Shown here one piece after another: positions 17,800 to 26,397 of a DNA stretch of 47,934 nucleotides; the first letter of the stretch is position 1, and each line of letters begins with the position of its first letter. Source of the DNA: JAWXCE01 sp034440495. GTDB lineage: Bacteria; Pseudomonadota; Alphaproteobacteria; Rhizobiales; Rhodomicrobiaceae. The notes below the pieces were generated by a model that was not told where the DNA came from, searched no databases, and saw nothing but the letters and a program-made list of their open reading frames with translations. A program made the translations under genes and the position numbers. The stretch is from the NCBI GenBank assembly GCA_034440495.1, contig JAWXCE010000077.1:1-47934 (forward strand). The letters are read 5' to 3'.

Positions 17800-19897
17800 G
17801 GACAGCTGCCCCCTCGTCACGTTCCTGCTTCAGCGCGGAAAGCTCGCCCATGATATTCGATGCGCGCGCAATTGGGTTCGTCTGATAGAAGTCATCAATC
17901 ACATTGCGGAAAGGACGCTCGGACGGCTTGGTTTTCGCCTTCTCCAGGGTTTTGATGTCTGCCATTTTGCCGGGCAGGATCGCGTCGAGCGCCGCCAGAT
18001 GCGGATGCAATTGATAGATCGCGGCGCGCAGCTCGCCCAGATTGTCGTAGCCGAGCGTTTTGGCTAAATGGTCTGACAGCGCCCTGATGATTGTCCAGTC
18101 TTCGCGCGCGTCGCCGGGCGGAAACACGGCCCGCTCCGCCATCTGCACGCGGCCTTCGGTATTCACATACGTGCCACTTTTCTCGGTGTAGGCGACGCCC
18201 GGAAGCACAATGTCAGCGAGGCGTGCGCCCCGGTCGCCGTGGCTACCCTGATAAACCACATAAGCCTTGCCGATGCGGCTCATGTCAAACTCGTCCGCGC
18301 CGAGCAGATACAGCAGGTCAAGCCCGCCGCCCTGCGCCTTATCCAGCATCCCGCCCATATCCGCGCCGCCGTCGCCGGGAATAAAGCCGATGTCAAGGGC
18401 TCCGACGCGCGCCGCCGCCGCATGCAGCACGTTATAGCCGTTCCAGCCATCTTCAGCGCGCAGCAGACCGCACGAAGCGGCGATTTGCCCCGCCAGGTCG
18501 GCTATCGCGACCCCGTCCTGTCGACCCAGCGCCGCAGTACCCACAATAAGCATCGGACGCCGCGCGTCTTTCAGCGTTTTCGCAAAGGGGTGCGAGCCGT
18601 TGGCGACATCGGCGAGTGTTTGCGCCCCTGCGCCGAGATAATCATACGGGTAGCCAAAATCCCCGCCTTCGCCGATCAAACCGACCTTCATGCGGCGGGA
18701 GCGCCAGCCTTTCAGGATGCGGGCGTTCAGCACCGCCGCCTCGGCGCGCGGATTTACGCCTATAAGGAGAATGGCGTCGGCCTCCTCCAATCCGGCGATG
18801 GTGGAATTGAAAATATAGCTGGCGCGTCCGTTTTTGGGGTGCAGCTTCGCGCCGTCCTGTCGGCAATCCAGGTTCGGCGAGCCGAGTTTCTGCATGAGCT
18901 GTTTCAGCGCGAACATTTCCTCAACCGCGCATAGATCGCCCGCGATGGCGCCAATGCGCGCGCCGGTCGAAGCCGTCACCCGCGCATTGATCTCGTTGAA
19001 CGCCTCATCCCAGCCAACCTCGACCAGTTTACCGCCGACGCGCATGTACGGCCGGTCTAGCCGCTGGCGTTTCAGGCCGTCCCAGATGAAACGGCTCTTG
19101 TCGGAAATCCATTCCTCGTTCACGCCGTCGTGGTTGCGCGGCAGGATGCGCATGATCTCGCGCCCGCGCGCGTCAATGCGGATGTTGGAGCCAAGGCCAT
19201 CCATCACGTCGATGCTTTCAGTCTTGCGCAACTCCCATGGCCGGGCGGAAAAAGCGTAAGGTTTTGAGGTGAGCGCGCCCACCGGGCACAAATCAATCAC
19301 GTTGCCGGACAGTTCGGACGCCATGCCCGCTTCGAGATAAGTGGTGATCTCCATATCCTCGCCGCGCCCCGTCGCGCCAAGCTCCTCGACGCCCGCGACC
19401 TCCGTCATAAATCGGACGCAGCGCGTGCAGTGAATGCAGCGCGTCATGATGGTTTTAATCAGCGGCCCGAGATATTTGTCCTCGACCGCCCGCTTGTTTT
19501 CCTGATAACGGCTGCCGTCCAGACCGTAATACATGGCCTGATCCTGTAAATCGCACTCGCCGCCCTGGTCGCAAATTGGGCAATCCAGAGGGTGGTTGAT
19601 GAGCAGGAACTCCATCACCCCCTCGCGCGCCTTCTTCACCAGCGCCGAATCGGTGCGCACTGTCGGCGGCGTTCCATCTCGCCCCGGACGCATATCGCTA
19701 ACCGCCATATGGCATGACGCGATAGGCTTGGGCATCCCGACGACCTCGACCAGGCACATCCGGCAATTGCCCGCGATGGACAGACGTTCGTGGTAGCAGA
19801 AACGCGGAATTTCAGCGCCCGCCTGCTCGCAGGCCTGCAGCAGATTAAGGCCGTCTTCGACTTCCATCGGAACATCGTTGATGATTAATTTCGGCAT
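17792..19897 (-). CDS. nuoG: NADH-quinone oxidoreductase subunit G
   Basis: Large iron-sulfur subunit of the complex I peripheral arm, 701 residues. The 2Fe-2S ligands are Cys34, 45, 48 and 62. The His/Cys-ligated 4Fe-4S site is His102 with Cys106, 109 and 115. A further 4Fe-4S site is Cys154, 157, 160 and Cys204 in 'DLCPVGALTSKPY'. The molybdopterin-oxidoreductase-like C-terminal domain is catalytically inactive in this family. In alphaproteobacteria nuoF normally lies immediately upstream. Here upstream DNA is a 296-base gap and a divergent unrelated gene, so nuoA-F must be elsewhere. Confidence 0.97.
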   Translation of the reverse strand: MPKLIINDVPMEVEDGLNLLQACEQAGAEIPRFCYHERLSIAGNCRMCLVEVVGMPKPIASCHMAVSDMRPGRDGTPPTVRTDSALVKKAREGVMEFLLINHPLDCPICDQGGECDLQDQAMYYGLDGSRYQENKRAVEDKYLGPLIKTIMTRCIHCTRCVRFMTEVAGVEELGATGRGEDMEITTYLEAGMASELSGNVIDLCPVGALTSKPYAFSARPWELRKTESIDVMDGLGSNIRIDARGREIMRILPRNHDGVNEEWISDKSRFIWDGLKRQRLDRPYMRVGGKLVEVGWDEAFNEINARVTASTGARIGAIAGDLCAVEEMFALKQLMQKLGSPNLDCRQDGAKLHPKNGRASYIFNSTIAGLEEADAILLIGVNPRAEAAVLNARILKGWRSRRMKVGLIGEGGDFGYPYDYLGAGAQTLADVANGSHPFAKTLKDARRPMLIVGTAALGRQDGVAIADLAGQIAASCGLLRAEDGWNGYNVLHAAAARVGALDIGFIPGDGGADMGGMLDKAQGGGLDLLYLLGADEFDMSRIGKAYVVYQGSHGDRGARLADIVLPGVAYTEKSGTYVNTEGRVQMAERAVFPPGDAREDWTIIRALSDHLAKTLGYDNLGELRAAIYQLHPHLAALDAILPGKMADIKTLEKAKTKPSERPFRNVIDDFYQTNPIARASNIMGELSALKQERDEGAAVHG

Positions 19898-20193
19898 TCT
19901 GACATTCCCTGTCCAAAGCAGTAGACCGACACGTCAAAGAAACAGCATTTTTTGAGTAAAGGCGTCGTGCCAGCATTGCGCCGGATAGTGACCGTAAATA
20001 GCCGCAACTTCAATGCTCATACAAGCGGGCGCACATATGATGCGAGGTTTTCATAAATATACGTGTTTTTCTCGACAGCGCGATCAATTGGCTTTGTCGC
20101 CACTTAGGCGGCCACTTAGAATGCATCCCATGTAGTCCCGCCCCGGCAAGCGCGCTACCCTGACCGCAGACAAGTGATTCGACGGAGCAAATC
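19898..20193. other. Divergent intergenic region between nuoG and a membrane-protein gene
   Basis: About 296 bases with no supported gene and no recognisable remnant of nuoF. It must contain the promoter that drives the nuoG-to-nuoN half of complex I, and the promoter of the plus-strand gene at 20194. I cannot point to a convincing -35/-10 pair. Confidence 0.4.
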
Positions 20194-20649
20194 ATGGATT
20201 GGCGCAACTTACTGACTGACATCAGACTGCGTGCTTTACCGATCATTGTGCTGATCGTGGCTATCGCCGGTTGCGCCGTTGCGGTTTGGCTGCTGCCAAA
20301 CAGAACGGCGGCGGCTTTGCTCGGACTGTTTGCGGCGGGACTGACGAACTTTTCATTCCTACGTCATCTGGCGCCCGTGGCGCAGGCGGCGGTGCTATGG
20401 TTCGCGGTGGGCGTTACGGCTGACGCAGCTTACGCAAAGCTTAGCGACCAAGTCCCCGTGACGGTCGCTACGGCGCTCATGAAGATTGTGGATGCGACTG
20501 TAAAGCTTGGGGACACCGTTGTCCGAAGCATCGTCTTTTTGCCCGCAGACACACGTGTTAAAATCGGAGCTGTCACGCCGGATTTCGTCTGGGCCTTTAT
20601 CCTTGGTCTTATCCTATTCATGGCGTTTGGCCGTGTGAATAAGCGTTAA
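20194..20649 (+). CDS. Unrecognised small membrane protein
   Basis: 151 residues with hydrophobic stretches at about 14-34 ('LPIIVLIVAIAGCAVAVWLL'), 38-56, 62-80 and a C-terminal anchor at about 130-146 ('FVWAFILGLILFMAFG'). Ends with a basic tail 'RVNKR'. The ATG has a GGAG element 6-9 bases upstream. I do not recognise a family. It is transcribed divergently from nuoG and stands 279 bases before the glycan genes, so no function can be deduced from context. Confidence 0.7.
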   Translation: MDWRNLLTDIRLRALPIIVLIVAIAGCAVAVWLLPNRTAAALLGLFAAGLTNFSFLRHLAPVAQAAVLWFAVGVTADAAYAKLSDQVPVTVATALMKIVDATVKLGDTVVRSIVFLPADTRVKIGAVTPDFVWAFILGLILFMAFGRVNKR

Positions 20650-20928
20650 CCGGGCGCCCAAATTCGATACTCGATCTCCCTACGGATTATGCGTGCGATT
20701 TTGTCGCTATGCATAAATCACGCCACATCACTTGGAACCTTTTTGTAGCATGGAAGTATTGTTCATGCTGCCATGGCGAAGACCGCTGCTAAAGCGGGGG
20801 AATTAGTACCTAAATTATCCCACAGGCATCGAAGTTCGGACGGGAGCTATTTATAGCTTTCGATATGCATAACTGCGCGATGACTGCAACAACCCTTTTG
20901 ACGCCTTAGTGAGATTAGGAGATAGATT

Positions 20929-22098
20929 ATGGCCTACAGCGTTGCTTCGAATAGTGCTGCTGAGCCTGCTTTGCTGATCTGTTTCTCTCAACTCCGTTGG
21001 AATTTTGTTTTTCAGCGCCCCCAACATCTGATGTTGAAGGCGGCCCAGACTTATCGAGTGGTGTTTTGGGAAGAAGCCGTGCATTCGGCCGTTGATATAC
21101 CGCGACTTGATCTACAGCATCAAACGGAGATGGTTACAGTCGCCGCGCCGGTACTTCCACTTGGCATGTCTGAACTGGACGCTATTGATGCGCAGCGCAG
21201 CCTTCTGGACGGCCTTCTGACCCAAATGAACCCGCAGTCGCTAATAGCCTGGTATGCGACGCCGATGATGTTGGCTTTCTCCGATCATCTCAAACCTGAT
21301 CTCACAATTTATGACAACATGGATGAACTGTCCGCGTTTCTCCACGCGCCACGCGAACTTATCGAGCTGGAAAACGAGCTGTTTGAGCGCGCAGATGCTG
21401 TGTTCACAGGCGGCATGAGTATTTTTGAAGCCAAACAAGGCCGCCATAGCAACATTCACCCCTTTCCGAGCAGCATCGACAAAGCGCACTTTCATCAGGC
21501 GCGCGAGTGGACGGGTGCCGAGCCGGACGATCAAACAGGCATATCTTATCCGCGCATCGGCTGGTTCGGAGTGATCGACGAGAGATTTGACTCCAATCTC
21601 ATGGGCCAACTGGCTGCGCTGAAGCCAGACTGGCAGTTTGTCATGATTGGGCCGGTGGTCAAAATCGAGCCGTCAAGTCTCCCGCAAGCTAGCAACATTC
21701 ACTGGCTTGGCCAGAAGAGCTACCAAAACCTGCCAGCCTACCTAGCGTCATGGGACGCGGCGATCATCCCTTTTGCGATTAACGAATCGACACGGTTTAT
21801 CAGCCCTACCAAAACTCCAGAATTTCTAGCTGCAGGCGTGCCAGTAGCGGCAACGCCGGTACGCGACATTGTCCGGCCATACCGCGACCTCGGGCTTGTT
21901 CAAATCGCGGATACGCCTCAAGGCATGGCGGAGGCTTTGCAGCGCGCCATCGATGCGCACGGCCCTGAAGCGCTGGCGAGGATCGACGATTTTCTTGCCG
22001 ACAAATCATGGGACAAAACCTGGAGCGATATGTTGGCCGTCATGGCCTCGGCGAAAGCGGCCAAAGCATCTCCAGCACGACTTAAGGAGAGTGCATAA
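20929..22098 (+). CDS. GT-B type glycosyltransferase (TuaH/GT4-like)
   Basis: 389 residues. Starts with a Rossmann-like strand 'ALLICFSQLRWNF' and the 'RPQHL' motif (residues 30-34) seen in TuaH-like glycosyltransferases. The C-terminal domain has the nucleotide-sugar site signature of GT4 enzymes, 'PTKTPEFLAAGVPVAATPV'. No signal peptide or membrane span, so it is a cytosolic enzyme likely acting on a lipid-linked or polysaccharide acceptor. The ATG is preceded by AGGAG. The stop overlaps the glf ATG by one base. Next to UDP-galactopyranose mutase it may transfer galactofuranose, which is inference. Confidence 0.85.
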   Translation: MAYSVASNSAAEPALLICFSQLRWNFVFQRPQHLMLKAAQTYRVVFWEEAVHSAVDIPRLDLQHQTEMVTVAAPVLPLGMSELDAIDAQRSLLDGLLTQMNPQSLIAWYATPMMLAFSDHLKPDLTIYDNMDELSAFLHAPRELIELENELFERADAVFTGGMSIFEAKQGRHSNIHPFPSSIDKAHFHQAREWTGAEPDDQTGISYPRIGWFGVIDERFDSNLMGQLAALKPDWQFVMIGPVVKIEPSSLPQASNIHWLGQKSYQNLPAYLASWDAAIIPFAINESTRFISPTKTPEFLAAGVPVAATPVRDIVRPYRDLGLVQIADTPQGMAEALQRAIDAHGPEALARIDDFLADKSWDKTWSDMLAVMASAKAAKASPARLKESA

Positions 22099-23297
22099 TG
22101 TATGATTGGCTCATAGTTGGCGCCGGGTTTGCTGGCAGTGTCTTGGCTGAACGCTTGGCGGAGGAGCGCGGCGAACGAGTTCTGGTTATTGACCGGCGCA
22201 GCCACATCGCGGGCAATGCCTATGATCGTTATGATGACGCAGGCATCCTGATACATGAGTACGGCCCACATATTTTTCACACCAACTCTGCCCGCCTTTT
22301 CCAGCATTTAAGCCGCTTCACCGCATGGCGACCTTACGAACATCGCGTATTGGCCAGCGTGGATGACAAGCTTGTGCCGATGCCTATCAACCGCACAACA
22401 GTTAATAAGCTTTATAACCTCAATCTTGAAACTGAAGACGAAATGGAAGCGTTTCTGCAATCGCGGGCTGAGCCGGTTGAAGAAATCCGCACATCCGAAG
22501 ACGTTGTCGTCAGCCGCGTTGGACGCGATTTATACGAGAAGTTCTTCCAGGGTTACACCCGCAAACAGTGGGGGCTTGACCCATCGGAGCTGGATAAATC
22601 CGTCACCTCGCGAGTGCCCACACGCGCCTGTACGGACGACCGCTATTTCACCGACAGCTATCAGTTTATGCCAAAACATGGTTATACGCGCATGTTCGAG
22701 CGTATGTTGGATCACCCGAATATCTCACTAATGCTGAAAACCGACTACCGCGCTGTCGCCGACATTATCCCTTACCGGCGCCTTATCTTCACCGGACCGA
22801 TCGATGAGTTTTTCGACTATCGATATGGAAAACTCCCATATCGTTCGCTTCGCTTTGAACACAAAACGATGGACACCGAGCAATTTCAGTCCGTCGCGAC
22901 GGTAAACTATCCGAACTCCGAAGCGTATACCCGAATTACAGAGTACAAGCACCTAACGGGCCAATCTCATGCAAAAACAAGTTTGACATACGAGTATCCA
23001 ACCGACGAAGGCGACCCCTATTATCCCATTCCACGTGAGGAAAATCAGGAGCGCTTCCGCAAATATCAGGCGTTGGCGAACAAGGCGAGCAACGTCCATT
23101 TCGTCGGGCGGCTAGCAACGTATCGATACTACAATATGGATCAGGTCGTGGGGCAAGCGCTGGCAACGTTTGATAAAATCCAGGTAACAACGCCTCAAAT
23201 GTTGCCCGTATACATGACGGGGCGCGGAAAAGCCGCAGCTTTCAACGGCGAAAAAGTTCGGCTTGAGCCTATCGCCGCCAATGGAGCGGCATTATAA
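22098..23297 (+). CDS. glf: UDP-galactopyranose mutase
   Basis: Flavoenzyme converting UDP-galactopyranose to UDP-galactofuranose, the donor for galactofuranose in surface glycans. 399 residues. N-terminal FAD-binding dinucleotide fold 'DWLIVGAGFAGSVLAERL' followed by 'VIDRRSHIAGNAYD'. The family-specific 'YTRKQWGLDPSELD' and C-terminal 'RYYNMDQVVGQAL' are present. AAGGAG ribosome binding site lies within the end of the preceding gene, and the two genes are translationally coupled. Confidence 0.95.
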   Translation: MYDWLIVGAGFAGSVLAERLAEERGERVLVIDRRSHIAGNAYDRYDDAGILIHEYGPHIFHTNSARLFQHLSRFTAWRPYEHRVLASVDDKLVPMPINRTTVNKLYNLNLETEDEMEAFLQSRAEPVEEIRTSEDVVVSRVGRDLYEKFFQGYTRKQWGLDPSELDKSVTSRVPTRACTDDRYFTDSYQFMPKHGYTRMFERMLDHPNISLMLKTDYRAVADIIPYRRLIFTGPIDEFFDYRYGKLPYRSLRFEHKTMDTEQFQSVATVNYPNSEAYTRITEYKHLTGQSHAKTSLTYEYPTDEGDPYYPIPREENQERFRKYQALANKASNVHFVGRLATYRYYNMDQVVGQALATFDKIQVTTPQMLPVYMTGRGKAAAFNGEKVRLEPIAANGAAL

Positions 23298-23360
23298 CGG
23301 ACACAACCTTAAGGGCACGATGCCACCCTTGATTTCTTTCAACATCGACGGACAATACAG

Positions 23361-24527
23361 ATGCCAAAGAGTTTGTTTGGAAGCTTCTGGTTTGCCGGTT
23401 TTGAGTGCTCAACGCAGCGTCGTTGGGATCAGCGCCGCCTCGATATGATTGAAGGCGCCAAGCACGACGTGTTTTGCGAAAAAGACTACGCGGCTTGCAT
23501 GAGGCATGGACTTAAGGGTGCCCGCGATGGTTTTCGCTGGCATTTGATTGAAAAAGAACCCGGGCATTATGACTGGTCTAGTGTCCGTCCCATGCTGCGG
23601 GCAGCCCGCCGCCAGCGCATAACCGTTATTTGGGATTTGTGCCATTATGGCTATCCCGATTGGCTCGATCTCATGAGCGACGAGTTTTCGACGCGGTTCG
23701 CTGCATTTTGTATAGCCGCAGTGCGCCTTATACGCGAGGAGTCGCAAAACCGCCCGTTTGTGTGTCCGGTTAATGAGATCTCATTTTGGTCATGGCTCGG
23801 AGGCGAGGAAGGTAAAATCAATCCATACACCCTGCAACAAGGCGATGTGGTAAAGTATAACCTCGTTCGAGCTAAACTTAAGGCAATCCGAGCCATTCGC
23901 GCCGCTGATGCGGAAGCGTTTATTGTCAATGCTGAACCAGCGATAAACATTGTTCCGGACTCTCTGGAAGAGCATGACATCGTGGCGGCTGCCGCGTTTC
24001 ATGAAAGCCAGTACGCGGCGACTGATATGACCTTAGGGCGTTCGCATACCGAGCTTGGCGGCCATATGGACGCTCTCGATGCGGTGGGAATCAACTATTA
24101 TCCCCACAATCAGTGGCGGCTGCGTGGCGGCTATATCCCTCTCGGACATCACAATTACCGTCCGTTTTCTGAAATACTTGAAGAAGTTTATAATCGCTAC
24201 CAGAAACCGATTTTCATCGCCGAAACCGGAGCCGAGCATAGCGCCCGCGCCTCGTGGATATCTTATGTTGCGAGTGAGGTAAGGGCCGCTACCGCCAAGG
24301 CGGTGCCCGTTCTGGGCATTTGCTTATATCCAATCACATGCTACCCGGGATGGGACAATGAACGCATGTGTCAGGTGGGCCTGTTTGGTGAAGCGGACAC
24401 CCAAGGCCACCGTCCTGTAAACCGGGCGGTGGCAGAAGAACTTGCTAGCCAGCAGGCGATGTTTAACGCGGCCTCTACTCAGCCGAGCCTGAAGTTCTGG
24501 CGGCCGCAATCAGCCAGCCAGCTTTGA
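23361..24527 (+). CDS. Clan GH-A glycosidase-like protein
   Basis: 388 residues with the TIM-barrel architecture of GH1/GH5-related enzymes. The acid/base glutamate is expected in 'CPVNEISFW' (Asn138-Glu139) and the nucleophile in 'IFIAETGAE' (Glu288). 'TVIWDLCHYGYPDW' resembles the GH1 substrate-site strand. No signal peptide, so it is probably cytosolic. Found 63 bases after glf on the same strand, where related alphaproteobacterial clusters often carry a glycosidase-like gene. Substrate unknown. It may process glycan precursors or be a non-classical transglycosidase. Confidence 0.8.
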   Translation: MPKSLFGSFWFAGFECSTQRRWDQRRLDMIEGAKHDVFCEKDYAACMRHGLKGARDGFRWHLIEKEPGHYDWSSVRPMLRAARRQRITVIWDLCHYGYPDWLDLMSDEFSTRFAAFCIAAVRLIREESQNRPFVCPVNEISFWSWLGGEEGKINPYTLQQGDVVKYNLVRAKLKAIRAIRAADAEAFIVNAEPAINIVPDSLEEHDIVAAAAFHESQYAATDMTLGRSHTELGGHMDALDAVGINYYPHNQWRLRGGYIPLGHHNYRPFSEILEEVYNRYQKPIFIAETGAEHSARASWISYVASEVRAATAKAVPVLGICLYPITCYPGWDNERMCQVGLFGEADTQGHRPVNRAVAEELASQQAMFNAASTQPSLKFWRPQSASQL

Positions 24528-24536
24528 CTGGGATGC

Positions 24537-24773
24537 TTACTCGGTCTTAACGCGCGCCTTTCGAACTTTGGCGGGGGTTTTCGCCGCCGTCAAAGCCTCC
24601 ACTTTTTTCTCGGATGCATCCTGCGCTTCCTTAGCGAGCCGCAATTCGCGGAGTTTTAGCGTCCGCTCGGTTTTAATCCGGCTAGCGGTTTGGATGTCGT
24701 TGCGCACGGCCCGGTCTTTAACCTGTATCTCCGCATAGCGCAGTTCAGCTTTGGTTTTCGAGGCTTGTGTCAT
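24537..24773 (-). CDS. Small charged helical protein of unknown function
   Basis: 78 residues, very rich in Lys, Arg, Glu and Ala, predicted entirely helical with possible coiled coil. No Cys, no membrane span. Begins 'MTQASKTKAELRYAEI' and ends with an Ala/Lys/Val tail 'AKVRKARVKTE'. A GGGGAG element lies 8 bases before the ATG, which supports expression. Convergent with the glycosidase-like gene 9 bases away. I recognise no family. A nucleic-acid-binding or structural role is possible but unproven. Confidence 0.7.
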   Translation of the reverse strand: MTQASKTKAELRYAEIQVKDRAVRNDIQTASRIKTERTLKLRELRLAKEAQDASEKKVEALTAAKTPAKVRKARVKTE

Positions 24774-24830
24774 GGATTATTCTCCCCGACGCTTACGGTG
24801 CGCCTACATAGCGAACCCAAAATTATGAAT

Positions 24831-24850
24831 AGCAAAACAAATATTTTGCT
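24831..24850. promoter_or_regulatory. Inverted repeat upstream of the small charged-protein gene
   Basis: Perfect arms AGCAAAA / TTTTGCT with a 6-base AT spacer, 58 bases upstream of the minus-strand ATG at 24773. Shape fits a dimeric repressor site. No regulator can be assigned. Confidence 0.3.
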
Positions 24851-24901
24851 TTCAATTACGCACTCTTAAGGGCTAAATGTGGATTATTGCGAAAAAATAC
24901 A

Positions 24902-24962
24902 ATGTGTCGGCAAAATAATATTTCTGAGCAAGAACATAAAACTAGCTACATGCCCGACACAT
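24902..24962. other. Long-loop inverted repeat upstream of the cold-shock gene
   Basis: Perfect 9-base arms ATGTGTCGG (24902-24910) and CCGACACAT (24954-24962) around a 43-base AT-rich loop. A GGCATTTTTTT run follows at about 24986. It may be part of a structured leader or a small RNA. The whole 24774-25180 stretch has no protein gene. Confidence 0.3.
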
Positions 24963-25180
24963 CATTTGGGCAAAAACTAACTTCCGGCATTTTTTTAGAA
25001 CTGAATAACGTCTTGTTATTTGGCGCAATCTTTTATATGTATTAAATATCGAATTTGGCCGGACGAAAAGGCTGTTTCGCCTTGGCCTGGCCGGGTGTGC
25101 ATTCCAACTGTCTCCAAACATCGACGATCCGGGTGCTTACCATTGGCGCTCATAACAACTAGACAGTGAAAAGACATCTT

Positions 25181-25390
25181 ATGAATACAGGCGTTGTGAA
25201 ATTCTATAACGATCAAAAAGGCTTCGGCTTCATTCAACCTGACAACGGCGGCAAGGACGTTTTCGTTCATGCAACCGCTTTGGAACGTGCTGGCATGCGC
25301 GGTCTGGTCGAAGGCCAGAAAGTTGAATTCGACACCGAAGAAGATCGTCGCAGCGGCAAAACCGCCGTGTCGAACATCCGCGCGGCTTAA
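25181..25390 (+). CDS. Cold-shock domain protein (CspA family)
   Basis: 69-residue single OB-fold cold-shock protein, an RNA chaperone. RNP1 'KGFGFIQ' and RNP2 'DVFVHAT' are intact. I start at the ATG at 25181 ('MNTGVVKFYND'), the family start. An upstream in-frame ATG five codons earlier would add a non-family extension. A gene-free upstream stretch of about 400 bases, AT-rich and with inverted repeats, could be a long regulated leader as in other csp genes. A strong terminator follows. Confidence 0.95.
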   Translation: MNTGVVKFYNDQKGFGFIQPDNGGKDVFVHATALERAGMRGLVEGQKVEFDTEEDRRSGKTAVSNIRAA

Positions 25391-25419
25391 CGCTCGTCGC
25401 TTATAGATATTTTAATATG

Positions 25420-25451
25420 AAAAGCCGCCCCTCATTAAGGGCGGCTTTTTT
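25420..25451 (+). terminator. Intrinsic terminator after the cold-shock gene
   Basis: Perfect 11-base stem AAAAGCCGCCC / GGGCGGCTTTT with an 8-base loop, running into a T-tract. Lies 30 bases after the csp stop. It isolates csp from the urease locus. Confidence 0.95.
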
Positions 25452-25527
25452 ATGCCCGCAGATAACCTGATCCGCATCGACGGCACTATTGTGCGACGGG
25501 ATCGAAATATATGGCGCCTCTCGTGGC

Positions 25528-26355
25528 ATGACTCAGGCATTCCCTATTTTACCCGCTATTCAACCGGCGCGCGCGCACGGCGGGGTGCGTGCAACGTTCC
25601 GGCATGACGGCGCCAAGACCGCCGTCTTTAAAATCGAGGAGCGCGATGGCTACAGAATGCGCTTCCCGCGCGGCGGGATTGGATGCGAGGGCGTAATTCT
25701 CAATACCGGAGGCGGCGTGGTGGCGGGAGATCGCATCGTTCACAACGTCGAGTGCGGTGATGGCGCCGATGTGACCATTACCGCACCCTCCGCCGAGCGC
25801 ATTTACCGTTCGGAGGGAGATTACGCGGGCATTGACGTCCAGTTTACCCTCGCCCCTAAAGCCCGGCTTGCCTGGCTGCCGCAGCAAACGATCCTTTATG
25901 ATAACGCCCGGCTCACTCGCGAATTTCATATCGAAATGGCGGCCGACTCCTCAGCGCTTTTGGCGGAAACCACCGTGTTTGGCCGGAAGGGCATGAGCGA
26001 GGCCGTAACACAAGGCGCGTGGATCGATCGATGGCGTGTGCGCCGTTCGGGGCGCATGGTATTTGCGAAAAATAACCGGTTCGATGGCCCTATCGCGGAG
26101 CTGCTTATGCGATCGGCGATTGGCGGGGGGGCGCATATTCTGGCGACAGTGCTTTACGTTGCGCCGGACGCCGAAAGCCGTTTAGCCAGCGTGCGGGCGG
26201 CGCTTGTCGATGCACAAGGAATTGGCGCCAGCGCCTGGAACGGGCTTTTGTACATCCGCGCGGTCAGCGCCGATTTTGAGGTCTTGCGGCGCACGCTTGG
26301 GCAGGCCATTGTGGCGATACGCGGCGTTGCCATGCCCCGCGTCTGGAGCGCTTGA
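25528..26355 (+). CDS. ureD: Urease accessory protein UreD
   Basis: Scaffold of the UreD-UreF-UreG complex that delivers nickel to apo-urease. About 275 residues. Family features: 'RMRFPRGGIGCEGVILNTGG', 'GGVVAGDRI', 'APSAERIYRS', 'WLPQQTILYDNARL' and 'GRKGMSEAV'. I start at the ATG at 25528 ('MTQAFPILPA'). A TTG at 25489 is open and gives 288 residues, and neither has a strong ribosome binding site. First gene of the urease locus, just after the csp terminator. Separated from ureA by an SbmA-type transporter gene. Confidence 0.92.
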   Translation: MTQAFPILPAIQPARAHGGVRATFRHDGAKTAVFKIEERDGYRMRFPRGGIGCEGVILNTGGGVVAGDRIVHNVECGDGADVTITAPSAERIYRSEGDYAGIDVQFTLAPKARLAWLPQQTILYDNARLTREFHIEMAADSSALLAETTVFGRKGMSEAVTQGAWIDRWRVRRSGRMVFAKNNRFDGPIAELLMRSAIGGGAHILATVLYVAPDAESRLASVRAALVDAQGIGASAWNGLLYIRAVSADFEVLRRTLGQAIVAIRGVAMPRVWSA

Positions 26356-26397
26356 CCACCCAGCCACTCCCCGCCAAAACGAGTATGAGGCCATCCC

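Noticed and set aside
20729..20759. GGAACC...TGTT element upstream of the glycosyltransferase as an EcfG general-stress promoter
   Set aside because: The spacing between GGAAC and the -10-like TGTT is about 21 bases, too long for the usual 16-17.
25482..25497. GGCAC...TGC upstream of ureD as a sigma-54 promoter
   Set aside because: The GG-to-GC distance is 9 bases, not 10, and the TTGC half is incomplete. The site lies right at one possible ureD start.
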